A stretch of DNA of 64,000 bases from CAWGET01 sp963821715 (lineage in GTDB: Bacteria; Bacteroidota; Ignavibacteria; Ignavibacteriales; Melioribacteraceae). Below are positions 45,168 through 53,287 of this stretch, piece by piece; position 1 is the first letter of the stretch; the number at the start of each line of letters is the position of its first letter. Under the pieces are notes generated by a model. The model did no database searches. It had not been told where the DNA came from and was given only the letters and a program-made list of their open reading frames with translations. Made by a program: the position numbers and the translations under genes. The stretch covers positions 868,001 through 932,000 of the forward strand of contig CAWGET010000006.1 of the NCBI GenBank assembly GCA_963821715.1, given 5' to 3'.

Positions 45168-45638
45168 ATGAAAAAAATATTCTTATCATTTTTAATTGTT
45201 TTCTTTTCGACCGGCATCGCAAAAGCTCAACATGATTTCTTGACTGTAGGACTAAAGGTTGGCTACGCTTTTGGTCAAAGCGGCGGCTTAGTTATGGGAA
45301 TCGAAGGTTCTTATTTTCATCTCGCGGGAGACGGCAAGTCTATAGGAGCTGTTATATCTATAGACGGCTTTAAAGAAGACAGACGGCTCCATCTCGGGAT
45401 CGAATCGAATTTCAAAACAAAAGCGAAAGACGTAATGGAATTAGCCGGTTTTGAAGTTGGACCGACCATACTTATGCACGATGGCGGATATGACATTGGA
45501 ATCGGTGCAACTCCTTATTTTGGAGTTTTTATAATTCCATATTATACTTTTACTTTTTATGATAAAGATTTTCAGACGCACGAAGCGGGAACGTATTTAA
45601 AACTTCCGTTTTTAGTAAAAGGCGAAATTAGATTTTAG
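45168..45638 (+). CDS. Hypothetical small exported barrel-like protein
   Basis: No family recognised. A signal peptide (ending GIAKAQ) precedes alternating glycine/aromatic beta strands (VGLKVGYAFGQSGGLVMGIEGSYF) and a C-terminal strand ending in Phe (VKGEIRF), as in small outer-membrane proteins. It has 156 residues. It is transcribed divergently from the phosphoesterase gene across a 150-bp spacer. Confidence 0.6.
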   Translation: MKKIFLSFLIVFFSTGIAKAQHDFLTVGLKVGYAFGQSGGLVMGIEGSYFHLAGDGKSIGAVISIDGFKEDRRLHLGIESNFKTKAKDVMELAGFEVGPTILMHDGGYDIGIGATPYFGVFIIPYYTFTFYDKDFQTHEAGTYLKLPFLVKGEIRF

Positions 45639-45677
45639 AGTGCTTCATTAACTTCACGAACATTACCTGCTTACTCA

Positions 45678-46391
45678 TCACGGATTAGTCGGACGAATAT
45701 CGATATCACTCGCCAAAGCTCTAATCGGCAATTTGATTATTGAAGAGACAACTTCCGCAACATCTTCAACTTGAAGGATCTTGTTCTTTATTCGGCTTTA
45801 TACTTGTTCCATTAAAAAATTCTGTATTAACAGATCCGGGACAAACTGAAGCAACACGGATATTGTATTCCCGAACTTCAAGCATCAACGATTTTGTAAA
45901 TCCCAGCACGGCATGTTTTGTAGCCGAATACATCGCGCCGGTTGCAAATGAATTTTTGCCCGCCAATGAAGCTATATTTATTATCGATCCGGACTTCTTT
46001 TCGATCATCGAAGGAAGAACGGTGTGTGTGAAGTTGAAGACACCGTAAAGGTTTGCGTCCACTTGTTTTTTAAAATCATCAAGCGAAGCGTCCGCAATTT
46101 TTTTGAAGACACGCGTTCCCGCATTGTTAATCAGATGATCTATTTTGCCATATTTTTCTAAAATTTTATCGACTGAATTTTTTACAAAATTTTCATCGGC
46201 AACATCACCCACAAATATTTCCGAGTTCACATTTTTAGATTTAATTTTTTCTTCTACTTTTTTAAGAGCCGAATTTCGTCCCTGCCAAAGAGCATAACAT
46301 CTTTACCTTCGTCCGCAAAACGTAAAGCTATTCCCATCCCGATTCCCCGGCTTGCGCCTGTTACAACTGCAAGTTCTCTTTCTTTCGACAT
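45678..46391 (-). pseudogene. Short-chain dehydrogenase/reductase with two frameshifts
   Basis: Three frame segments together rebuild a full classical SDR. They are VTGASRGIGMGIALRF (cofactor loop), then LKKVEEKIK...NNAG and the catalytic pattern MYSATKHAVLG, then ILQVEDVAEVV...DIDIRPTNP. A missing base near 46280-46283 and an extra base near 45775-45785 would restore 237 residues. It resembles 3-oxoacyl-ACP reductase-like SDRs and is a paralogue of the next gene. Two breaks make true decay somewhat more plausible here than in the other frameshifted genes. Confidence 0.75.
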
Positions 46392-46573
46392 TTTGAATAT
46401 CCTATTTTTTTAAATTAAACGAACGCAGGTTAATCTGATGGATAAATTTATAGTCTTTATAAGTATATTATGTTTCTATTTTTGATATTTATTCAGAGCA
46501 AATCTATGATCCTAAAAAACTCACAGATTAATCTTTAAATCTTTTAATTCCGTTGTGCAATGCTTTTGTGCCT

Positions 46574-47278
46574 TTAAAGATCTCCCGTTACCGGTCTTAA
46601 AACAATTTCCTCAACTGTCATATTAGATTCGGATGAATAGATTTCAAAAATCATTTTTGCTATATCGTTCGGATTCATCATCTTATCGCCAAATTTCTCT
46701 AAAGAATTTTTACCCCAGATAGGAGTTCTGGTAGCGCCCGGATAAATATTAACAACTTTGATGTTGTCGTTGCGCAATTCTTCGCGCAGACTTTTAGAAA
46801 ACGCCGCCAATCCGGCTTTCGAAGCCGCATAAACCGAGCTTTTTGTAAAAACAGTATTAGCCGCGACCGACAAAATGTTTATTATAGTCCCGCTTTTGTT
46901 TTCAATCATTTTCGGCAGAACCGATTTAATTAAAAATATCGCCGCCGTTAAATTTGTATCGATGATATTTTTGGTAACATTGAGCGGAGTTTTTTCCGCC
47001 GCAGTGAATGACGTAACTCCGGCGTTATTTACGATGCAGTCAATTTCAAATTCTTCCGAAATTTTTTTATAAGTTTTTTCAATCGAATTTAATTCTGAAA
47101 TATCTACCGGATAAACTTTAATTTTATCTCCGGCTTCATTTTTTAACGCGCTTAATTTTTCTTCATTACGCGAAGAAACAGCTACATTGTTTCCATTCTT
47201 TGCAAATTCAAGAGCTATTGCTCTTCCGATTCCCGAACTTGCGCCTGTTATCCAAGCTATTTTTTCTTTTTTCAACAT
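46574..47278 (-). CDS. Short-chain dehydrogenase/reductase, candidate pterin reductase
   Basis: Classical SDR with NAD(P) loop TGASSGIGRAIA at about 10-21, NNAG near 86, and catalytic Ser plus YAASK near 153. A Ser-Arg after the second strand (AVSSRNEEK) suggests NADP preference. Its ATG overlaps the folE stop by 1 nt (TAATG), so it is coupled to GTP cyclohydrolase I and PTPS. A sepiapterin-reductase-like role is therefore inferred; the sequence alone only says SDR. 234 residues. Confidence 0.8.
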   Translation of the reverse strand: MLKKEKIAWITGASSGIGRAIALEFAKNGNNVAVSSRNEEKLSALKNEAGDKIKVYPVDISELNSIEKTYKKISEEFEIDCIVNNAGVTSFTAAEKTPLNVTKNIIDTNLTAAIFLIKSVLPKMIENKSGTIINILSVAANTVFTKSSVYAASKAGLAAFSKSLREELRNDNIKVVNIYPGATRTPIWGKNSLEKFGDKMMNPNDIAKMIFEIYSSESNMTVEEIVLRPVTGDL

Positions 47279-47874
47279 TAAAATATTCTTTTTTTATCTA
47301 TCAATTTAATAAACTCATTTCTTGTTCTGTCGTCTTCTTTAAAGACTCCGCGCATGGAACTTGTAGTTGTGATAGAATTTTCCTTTTGAACTCCTCGCAT
47401 CATCATACACATATGAAGTCCTTCGCAGACGATGCCAACGCCCTGGGGCTCCAGATAATGGTCAATCGTTTCTGCAATCTGCTGCGTCATTCTTTCCTGT
47501 ACCTGCAAACGCCGCGAGAAAACGTCAACTATGCGCGGTATTTTACTGAGCCCCACAATCTTCCCATTTGGAATATACGCGACGTGAATCTTTCCGTAAA
47601 ACGGAAGCATATGATGTTCACATAGGCTGTAAAAATCTATATCTTTTACGATGACCATCTCGTCGTATTTTTCTTGAAAGATTGCGCCGTTAATAACTTC
47701 GTCAATATTTTTGTGATAGCCTTCGGTTAAAAATTGATATGCTTTTGCAACTCTGTCCGGCGTTCTAAGCAGTCCTTCACGGGAAATATCCTCGCCAATT
47801 TCTTCCAAAATAGTCCGAACGCTTTCCCTTACAACTCCAAGGTCGAACTCTTTAGTCTCCTTTATATTCAGCAT
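47278..47874 (-). CDS. folE: GTP cyclohydrolase I (FolE type)
   Basis: Converts GTP to dihydroneopterin triphosphate. The zinc ligands and active site are in CEHHMLPFYGK and the later CEGLHMCMMMRGV; GLSKIPRIVDVFSRRLQVQERMT is diagnostic. The ATG at 47874 is chosen because GGAG precedes it, while an upstream in-frame ATG lacks this. The start overlaps the PTPS gene by 23 nt and the stop overlaps the SDR by 1 nt. Confidence 0.95.
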   Translation of the reverse strand: MLNIKETKEFDLGVVRESVRTILEEIGEDISREGLLRTPDRVAKAYQFLTEGYHKNIDEVINGAIFQEKYDEMVIVKDIDFYSLCEHHMLPFYGKIHVAYIPNGKIVGLSKIPRIVDVFSRRLQVQERMTQQIAETIDHYLEPQGVGIVCEGLHMCMMMRGVQKENSITTTSSMRGVFKEDDRTRNEFIKLIDKKRIF

Positions 47875-48259
47875 AATTGTTCTCCGTTTCATAAATCTTT
47901 ACCGAAAAAAGTTTTCCGCTCAGTATATTGTTTTCAAGCTGCCGCCAAATTGCTATGGCAATATTTTCCGCGGTGGGATTAATTCCATTCATAAAATCGA
48001 CGTCGTTGTTCAAGTGTTTGTGATCCATTTTAGCAGATATTTTTTCTTTGATTATCTTTTTAAGATCTTTCAGATCAATTACATATCCAGTTTTTGGGTC
48101 GGGTTCTCCGGCGACGGTAACTTCCAAAATATAGTTATGCCCGTGACCGCTGGGATTATTGCACTTATCAAAAAGTTCTTCGTTCTCTTTATCGGATAGA
48201 TTTTCATTATGAAGCCTGTGCGATGCGCTGAAAACTTCGCGGCGCGTTACGTAAACCAT
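47852..48259 (-). CDS. 6-pyruvoyl-tetrahydropterin synthase family enzyme (COG0720)
   Basis: Acts on dihydroneopterin triphosphate. Zinc histidines are in FSASHRLHN and in CNNPSGHGHNY, and the catalytic Glu is in KIYETENNYAEY. The cysteine-to-HGH spacing is C-x5-HGH, the eukaryotic-PTPS-like signature, not the C-x3-HGH of E. coli QueD. This favours biopterin-type synthesis over queuosine. The ATG at 48259 is preferred to a TTG five codons upstream because GAAGG lies before it. 135 residues, just after bcp. Confidence 0.88.
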   Translation of the reverse strand: MVYVTRREVFSASHRLHNENLSDKENEELFDKCNNPSGHGHNYILEVTVAGEPDPKTGYVIDLKDLKKIIKEKISAKMDHKHLNNDVDFMNGINPTAENIAIAIWRQLENNILSGKLFSVKIYETENNYAEYKGD

Positions 48260-48260
48260 T

Positions 48261-48722
48261 CTATTTGCCTTCAATTACTTTTAAAACTTCCTCTGTATGT
48301 CCATCGACTTTTACTTTCGGGAAAACCTTCAGAATTTTTCCGTCTTCGTCAATTACATAAGTTGTGCGAACTACGCCCATATAGGATTTGCCATACATTT
48401 TTTTCTCCTGCCAGACACCATATTTCTCCAGGACGGTTTTATCTTCGTCGCTTAAAAGGGTGAAAGGGAGTTCATACTTATCTCTAAATTTCTGATGAGA
48501 TTTTTGTGAATCCGGACTTACTCCCAGAATAACAGCCTCTAATTTTTTGAAGTCGGGCAGGTTATCCCGAAACGAGCATGCTTCCTTAGTGCAGCCGGAA
48601 GTATTATCTTTTGGATAAAAATAGAGGACTACCTTTTTCCCCTTGAAATCTTTTAATGAAACTTTATTTCCGTCGGAATCCGGCAAAGTAAAAGCCGGAG
48701 CTTTTTTCCCTTCTTCAATCAT
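48261..48722 (-). CDS. bcp: Thioredoxin-dependent peroxiredoxin Bcp/PrxQ
   Basis: Reduces hydrogen peroxide and organic hydroperoxides. The peroxidatic Cys is in YPKDNTSGCTKEAC, and the second Cys five residues later is the PrxQ-type resolving residue. Other motifs are LPDSDGNKVSLKDFKGK and LPFTLLSDEDK. 153 residues is normal. It is first in the Bcp-PTPS-FolE-SDR series, with 1 nt separating it from the PTPS start. Confidence 0.94.
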   Translation of the reverse strand: MIEEGKKAPAFTLPDSDGNKVSLKDFKGKKVVLYFYPKDNTSGCTKEACSFRDNLPDFKKLEAVILGVSPDSQKSHQKFRDKYELPFTLLSDEDKTVLEKYGVWQEKKMYGKSYMGVVRTTYVIDEDGKILKVFPKVKVDGHTEEVLKVIEGK

Positions 48723-48778
48723 ATTGTTTTCTCCTTGTTTCAGGTATAACAGAAATTTTTATTGAATTAGTTCCAAAT

Positions 48779-48806
48779 GTGAGAGGTCAAACGTCAAATG
48801 TGAAAA
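48779..48806. repeat. 7-bp-register tract, reverse sense
   Basis: Four units on the plus strand: GTGAGAG, GTCAAAC, GTCAAAT and GTGAAAA. Reverse-complemented, these belong to the TTTGACN family. The tract sits just upstream of bcp. Confidence 0.5.
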
Positions 48807-48859
48807 ATAGAAGAACGGACTCGCAGCAATTTTTGTCATTCCTCCGTCTCACATCTCGC

Positions 48860-48967
48860 TTGGCCCGGCGTAGTTACTTTTTACGAACCTGTCTGCTGAA
48901 AGCAGAGCCGGACTTGGCCCGGCGTAGTTGCTTTTTACGAACCTGTCTGCTGAAAGCAGAGCCGGAC
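48860..48967. repeat. 54-bp tandem repeat, two copies, flanked by 12-bp direct repeats
   Basis: Two adjacent 54-bp units (48860-48913 and 48914-48967) differ at one position (TAGTTA versus TAGTTG). Each contains a small hairpin, TCTGCT-GAA-AGCAGA, and GC-rich ends (GGCCCGGC, GCCGGAC). CGTCTCACATCT occurs on both sides, at 48845-48856 and 48967-48978. The block is far more GC-rich than its spacer. Confidence 0.85.
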
Positions 48968-49008
48968 GTCTCACATCTTTTTAATAACTAATAGATAATA
49001 AAAAACAA

Positions 49009-49335
49009 CTAATATGTTTTTAAAGAATCATCAACTTCATGATGCCAGCGATCAATTCCACCGACTAAATTGTAAAGATTCTTTATTCCCAATGAAGACA
49101 GATAACTGCAAACGTGCCAGCTTCTGTTTCCATGATGACAGTAAATTAATTTGTGTTCACCGGTACGGAATTCTTCAATCCTGCTCCCGATTTCTCCCAT
49201 CGGAATTAATTCTGTATTTTTAAGTTGAACATATTCATTCTCCCACGGTTCGCGAATATCTATTATCCGGTCGAGTTTTCTTTCCTTAATTAATTTATCC
49301 GCTTCTTCGGGAGTTATATCTTTGAATTCTTCCAT
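49009..49335 (-). CDS. Single-domain rhodanese-like sulfurtransferase
   Basis: Rhodanese fold with the active-site loop YCHHGNRS (catalytic Cys near residue 65), preceded by IDIREPWENEY and followed by NLVGGIDRWHHEVD. It is 108 residues, the length of GlpE-like single-domain forms. It probably transfers sulfane sulfur; the acceptor is unknown. The gene stands alone between repeat-bearing spacers. Confidence 0.9.
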   Translation of the reverse strand: MEEFKDITPEEADKLIKERKLDRIIDIREPWENEYVQLKNTELIPMGEIGSRIEEFRTGEHKLIYCHHGNRSWHVCSYLSSLGIKNLYNLVGGIDRWHHEVDDSLKTY

Positions 49336-49407
49336 TTTTCTTTCTTAATAAAATCTTACATTCTGTGTGATTTATAATTTCTGTTTTCTTATCTTTTAAA
49401 GAACACA

Positions 49408-49440
49408 CCCCTAAATCCCTCTCAAGAGGGGACTTTTAAA
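49408..49440. repeat. Short inverted repeat with CCCCTAAATCCCTC core
   Basis: CCCTC and GAGGGG pair around TCAA within a CCCCTAAATCC...GACTTTTAAA frame. I have seen similar words in spacers of related bacteria, but that is recollection. It is not followed by a T-tract and is not a good terminator. Confidence 0.4.
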
Positions 49441-49487
49441 TCCCGCAAATCAAAAATAAGTCTCCTTTTTCTTCGATCCTCCGCTTT

Positions 49488-49515
49488 TTCTCGCTTCTAG
49501 CTTTTAGCCTCTATC
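49488..49515. repeat. 7-bp-register tract forming the end of the peroxiredoxin gene
   Basis: Units TTCTCGC, TTCTAGC, TTTTAGC and CTCTATC run without interruption across the stop codon of the gene at 49497-49988, so its last six residues are encoded by repeat units. Confidence 0.5.
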
Positions 49516-49988
49516 TTTTTAAGAGTTTCCTTTATCGCGTTGTAGTCCGGTTCTTCGCCCGGGTTTTCCAGAACTTCAGCGTATTGAATTTTTCCCTCTT
49601 TATCTATTACGAATGCGCTTCTTTTAGCAACGCCTTTGTAATCTAGCCTTCCGGGAGAATAAAGTTCGTAAAATGCGTCATATTTCTTTGCAGTTTCTTT
49701 ATTAAAATCGCTTAGCAGCGGAAATTTAAAGTTATGCTTTTCCGCCCAGAGTTTCTGCGAGAAAGGGCTGTCGACGCTAATTGCCAATACCTGCGCATCA
49801 GCATTTTGATAATTCATTATATCTTCGCTCGTATAAATCAATTCCTTTTCGCATACGGATGTGTTTACCAAAGGAAAAAATAAAATCACCACATTTTTCT
49901 TACCGGCATAATCGCTTAAAGATACATTGTCCAAATTATGACTTTTGAGCGTGAAATCCGGCGCTTTATCTCCGATATTAACCGACAT
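49497..49988 (-). CDS. AhpE/AhpC-TSA family peroxiredoxin
   Basis: Thiol peroxidase. The peroxidatic cysteine is in FFPLVNTSVCEKEL (PxxxTxxC). No clear resolving Cys is visible, so it is a likely 1-Cys or AhpE-like type. DFTLKSHNLDNVSLSDY and RSAFVIDKEGKIQYAEV support the family. 163 residues. It is 9 nt downstream of dodecin. The C-terminal KIEAKS is encoded within a repeat tract. Confidence 0.92.
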   Translation of the reverse strand: MSVNIGDKAPDFTLKSHNLDNVSLSDYAGKKNVVILFFPLVNTSVCEKELIYTSEDIMNYQNADAQVLAISVDSPFSQKLWAEKHNFKFPLLSDFNKETAKKYDAFYELYSPGRLDYKGVAKRSAFVIDKEGKIQYAEVLENPGEEPDYNAIKETLKKIEAKS

Positions 49989-49997
49989 GATCTCTCC

Positions 49998-50195
49998 TTA
50001 TTTTTTCATTCCTAATTTCACTTTTACCTGAAATTCCACTTTTCCCTCTCCATCTATTCTTCCTCTCTGCTCAATCACCTCGAACCAAGCTACGTTTTTC
50101 TCTTCATTCGCTTCAAGAACAACTTGCCTTACCGCTTCGTCCATCGATTCTGTTGATACTCCGGCTCTTTCAATTACATTGAATGTTGCAGACAT
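49998..50195 (-). CDS. Dodecin flavin-binding protein
   Basis: Small dodecameric flavin-storage protein. VIERAGVSTESMDEAVRQVVLEA and the conserved flavin-stacking Trp in AWFEVIEQRGRI match dodecins. A longer frame adds 26 residues, but the ATG at 50195 has GAGGG a few nt upstream and gives the usual 65-residue length. It is followed by the peroxiredoxin gene, consistent with a redox-related role. Confidence 0.92.
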   Translation of the reverse strand: MSATFNVIERAGVSTESMDEAVRQVVLEANEEKNVAWFEVIEQRGRIDGEGKVEFQVKVKLGMKK

Positions 50196-50553
50196 GCTTC
50201 CCTCTTTCATTATTGAATAAAAAACAGATAAGTTAAAAATATAATTTAAAAATGCAGAATTTACAAATTTCAAATTGGTTTGAAGATTGTAATGTTAAGT
50301 TTTTCTACTTTAGGTGTTTTTTCGTTTCTCCGATTTTATAAGCCGATTAAAAGATGAAGAAAAATTAATATCTGCGCGTAGGTATTTCTTCCAAATAAAA
50401 GTTTTTAATATTTTATCTTCTTATCCAGTTATTTGCTTTAGCTCAAGTTGATCGGTTATAATAATATTTTAAATAAGACATGAAGATTTTATTGGATTAT
50501 TTAATAAATATTTTTATTTTTATATGGACTTAATCTAAATAAAAGCAACGAAA
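50196..50553. other. Gene-free 358-bp divergent spacer, dodecin / fur
   Basis: Very AT-rich. It must hold promoters for dodecin-peroxiredoxin (minus) and fur-feoAB (plus). AT-rich partial palindromes near 50455-50515 could include a Fur operator, but none matches a Fur box well enough to call. No gene, tRNA or clear short-period repeat tract is seen. Confidence 0.45.
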
Positions 50554-51009
50554 TTGAAAAAAGAAAAAGCGCACGAAGTTTTTAAAGAATATCTAAAGCG
50601 GGAGAAGCACCGCGTTACACCGGAACGTTTCGAAGTTCTCGACGCAGCCATTGGTTTTACTGGGCATTTCGGCGCAGACGATCTTTACATAGAGATGAAA
50701 AACCAGCGGTCAAATGTTTCCCGAGCTACGGTTTACAATACTTTGGAACTTTTGACGATTTGTGATTTACTAAGCAAAAGGAACTTTGGCGATAATAAAA
50801 CCAGCTATGAGACAAAAATCGGGCGTAAACAGCACGATCATCTGGTTTGCACAAATTGCGGTAAAATTAAGGAATTTTCGAATCCGGAAATTAAAAATAT
50901 GATAGAAAAAATTTGCGATGATCTGAATTTCGATTTTTCCGGTTATTCGTTCAATATTTTCGGCAAGTGCCGCAATAAAGAAAGCTGCGAGTTTAGCGAT
51001 AATGAATGA
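50554..51009 (+). CDS. fur: Fur-family ferric uptake regulator
   Basis: Metal-dependent repressor. The winged helix has RVTPERFEVLDAAIG and SRATVYNTLELL; the metal and dimer region has KQHDHLVCTNCGKIKEF and a second Cys pair (CRNKESCE) for structural zinc. The start is a TTG at 50554, since an in-frame stop lies a few codons upstream and no ATG is available. It overlaps feoA by 8 nt, so it regulates its own iron-uptake operon by inference. 151 residues. Confidence 0.92.
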   Translation: MKKEKAHEVFKEYLKREKHRVTPERFEVLDAAIGFTGHFGADDLYIEMKNQRSNVSRATVYNTLELLTICDLLSKRNFGDNKTSYETKIGRKQHDHLVCTNCGKIKEFSNPEIKNMIEKICDDLNFDFSGYSFNIFGKCRNKESCEFSDNE

Positions 51010-51232
51010 AACAACGCTCGATAAAGCGAAAAAAAATATGGCTTTTACAATATATTCTCTGCCGGAAGGAAACATCAAAGTACAGCTGATACGGCTGGGA
51101 ATAGGCGAAGGCGACACGGTAAAATGTTTGGAAAGGCTTCCTGGCGGAACAATCGTAATTCAAAAACACAGACAGGAAATTGCTCTTGGCTACGATTTGG
51201 CAAAGAACATTAAAGTAATTTCGGCAAAATAG
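51002..51232 (+). CDS. feoA: Ferrous iron transport protein A
   Basis: Small SH3-like cytoplasmic partner of FeoB. It shows the FeoA order: VQLIRLGIGEGDTVKCLERLPGGTIVIQ, then EIALGYDLAKNIKV. At 76 residues it matches the family. Its ATG lies within the fur 3' end (8-nt overlap), and feoB starts 7 nt downstream, indicating one coupled operon. Confidence 0.93.
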   Translation: MNETTLDKAKKNMAFTIYSLPEGNIKVQLIRLGIGEGDTVKCLERLPGGTIVIQKHRQEIALGYDLAKNIKVISAK

Positions 51233-51239
51233 GTTTAGA

Positions 51240-53271
51240 ATGAAATCAGACAACATCATCAATTTATCAAAGCATAAATTAAATTTTGAAGAAAATAAAT
51301 TATCTCTTCTCGAAAGAGAAAAAGTGGTTTTAGTCGGCAATCCTAACGTCGGTAAATCGTTAATCTTCAACCACTTAAGCGGAATGTACGTGGACGTTTC
51401 CAACTTTCCTGGAACCACAGTAGCAATTTCCAAATGCAATTATAAAAATATAGAGCTGTTGGATACGCCCGGAATTTACGGCGTTTCATTCGTTTAACGA
51501 TGAAGAAAAAGTTGCGCGCGATGTTATTATTGAAGGCGATAGAGTCATCAACGTTGTTAACGCTTTGAACTTGGACAGAGATCTCTTCCTCACTCTTCAG
51601 CTAATCGATATGGGGAAAAAAGTTACTGTTGTTCTTAATTTTGCGGACGAGGTCAAAAAAAGAAAAATTAAAATTGACGTAAAAAAACTTTCCGAGATAC
51701 TCGGTGTCGAGGTCATCGAAACTTCCGCCGTAAATAAATCAGGATTCGACAAACTCGATTACGCCATCGAAAATGCTCGCGTAGGAAACCAGAGTTTCGA
51801 TATTCATTTTATGCTTCAGCAATATTTATCCAAGGTAAAATCACAGGCGGAAGCTCTTTTAATTGCCGAAGGTGATGAATTTGTAGCGGAAAAATACTCA
51901 CTTCCGCTCGGAACCGGAGATGACCGGGAAAAAATTTATATAGGAAGACGAAACAGGATAAGCGAAATTGTAGATGAGATTGAATACGAAGACTCCAAAA
52001 AAGGATATTTCTTAAACACTTTGGGAAGACTTGCTTTGAAGCCTTCAACAGGTCTTCCGATGTTGGCGGTTGTTCTCGTTCTCGTTTATCTTTTTATAGG
52101 CGATTTTGTTTCGCAGCGCGTTGTTGATTTTACCGAGAATACAATCGGAGTTGAATTATTTGAAAACAATTTAAAATCATTTGTAGCCGAATATTCAAGT
52201 TCAACGATTAATGTTGAAATCTTAAATGCGAACGAGGAAGTAATTAATACCAAAACATTTCTGTTTCCGGATGGAATGAATGCCGATCCTCAACTTCAAA
52301 ATTCATTCAGAAGTTTTTCCGATAATCCCGACGCGGTTTTGAATTTCCGTTTTAATAATCCGGTTATGCGGATATTATTCGGAGAGTTCGGTGTATTTAC
52401 GATGACGATCACATATCTATTATTTTTGCTTTTTCCGCTAGTGATAGCTTTCTATTTTGTAATGGCTTTGCTTGAAGACAGCGGCTATCTTCCGCGCCTT
52501 GCAACTATGCTCGACCGCGCTTTCAACAAAATAGGATTAAACGGACGCGCGGTAATCCCGATTATGCTAGGCTTCGGGTGTATCACAATGGCAAACGTTA
52601 CAACAAGAATTCTAGGCACAAACAGGGAAAAATCAATAGTTACAGCAATTCTGCAGTTCGTAATACCCTGCTCTGCGCAGCTTGCAGTGATTGCCGTATT
52701 GCTAAGCGGAGCCGGAGCCGTTCCTCTAACTATTTACGGCGTAACAATTTTAACTGTCTTAATTACGCTTTCTACAATTTTGAATAAAATGATTCCGGGC
52801 GAAAGTTCTCCATTACTTATCGATCTTCCGACGATGGGAATTCCGAAATTAAATAATGTTGTTAAAAAGACAGTTTTCCGTTCCTACGCTTTTATGAAAG
52901 AAGCGGGAGTATGGTTTTTCGTCGGCGCTCTTGCAATCGGATTGATGGAAGTTACCGGATTACTTGAAATTTGGAAGAATGTTTTAGCTCCCGTTACAAC
53001 CAACTGGCTTCAATTACCGGCGGAAGCTTCAACAGCTTTTGTGATGGGAATGGTTAGAAGAGATTTCGGCGCGGCCGGATTATTCGATCTTTCGTTAACC
53101 ACAATGCAGATAACTGTCGCTATTGTAACTATCACATTATTCGTTCCGTGCATCGCTTCCTTTGTAGTTATGCTTAAAGAACGCGGATGGAAAGAAGGAA
53201 TCTCGATCTGGTTCGGGACCTGGTTTACTGCCTTTTTGGTAGGCGGAATTTTATCTCAAATTTTGATTTAA
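51240..53271 (+). CDS. feoB: Ferrous iron transporter FeoB, frameshifted
   Basis: GTPase-gated Fe2+ permease. The G domain has GNPNVGKS (G1) and LLDTPGIYGV (G3), with NFAD as the G4 site. The transmembrane gate regions have VIPIMLGFGC and the Cys-bearing FVIPCSAQL and FVPCIAS. The frame breaks after IYGVS: an extra T at about 51489-51490 leads to a stop 8 nt on, and the next frame continues SFNDEEKVARDVI. Removing one base gives an uninterrupted 676-residue protein, normal for the family. Confidence 0.9.
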
Positions 53272-53287
53272 CAGAAAGTATTTTTTG

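Noticed and set aside
45740..46048. 102-codon plus-strand frame
   Set aside because: Antisense to the frameshifted SDR, whose three segments rebuild a conserved protein.
50196..50273. 26-residue extension of dodecin
   Set aside because: Dodecins are about 65-70 residues and GAGGG sits directly before the ATG at 50195.
50455..50515. Fur box upstream of fur
   Set aside because: AT-rich partial palindromes exist, but none matches the GATAATGATAATCATTATC-type consensus well enough.
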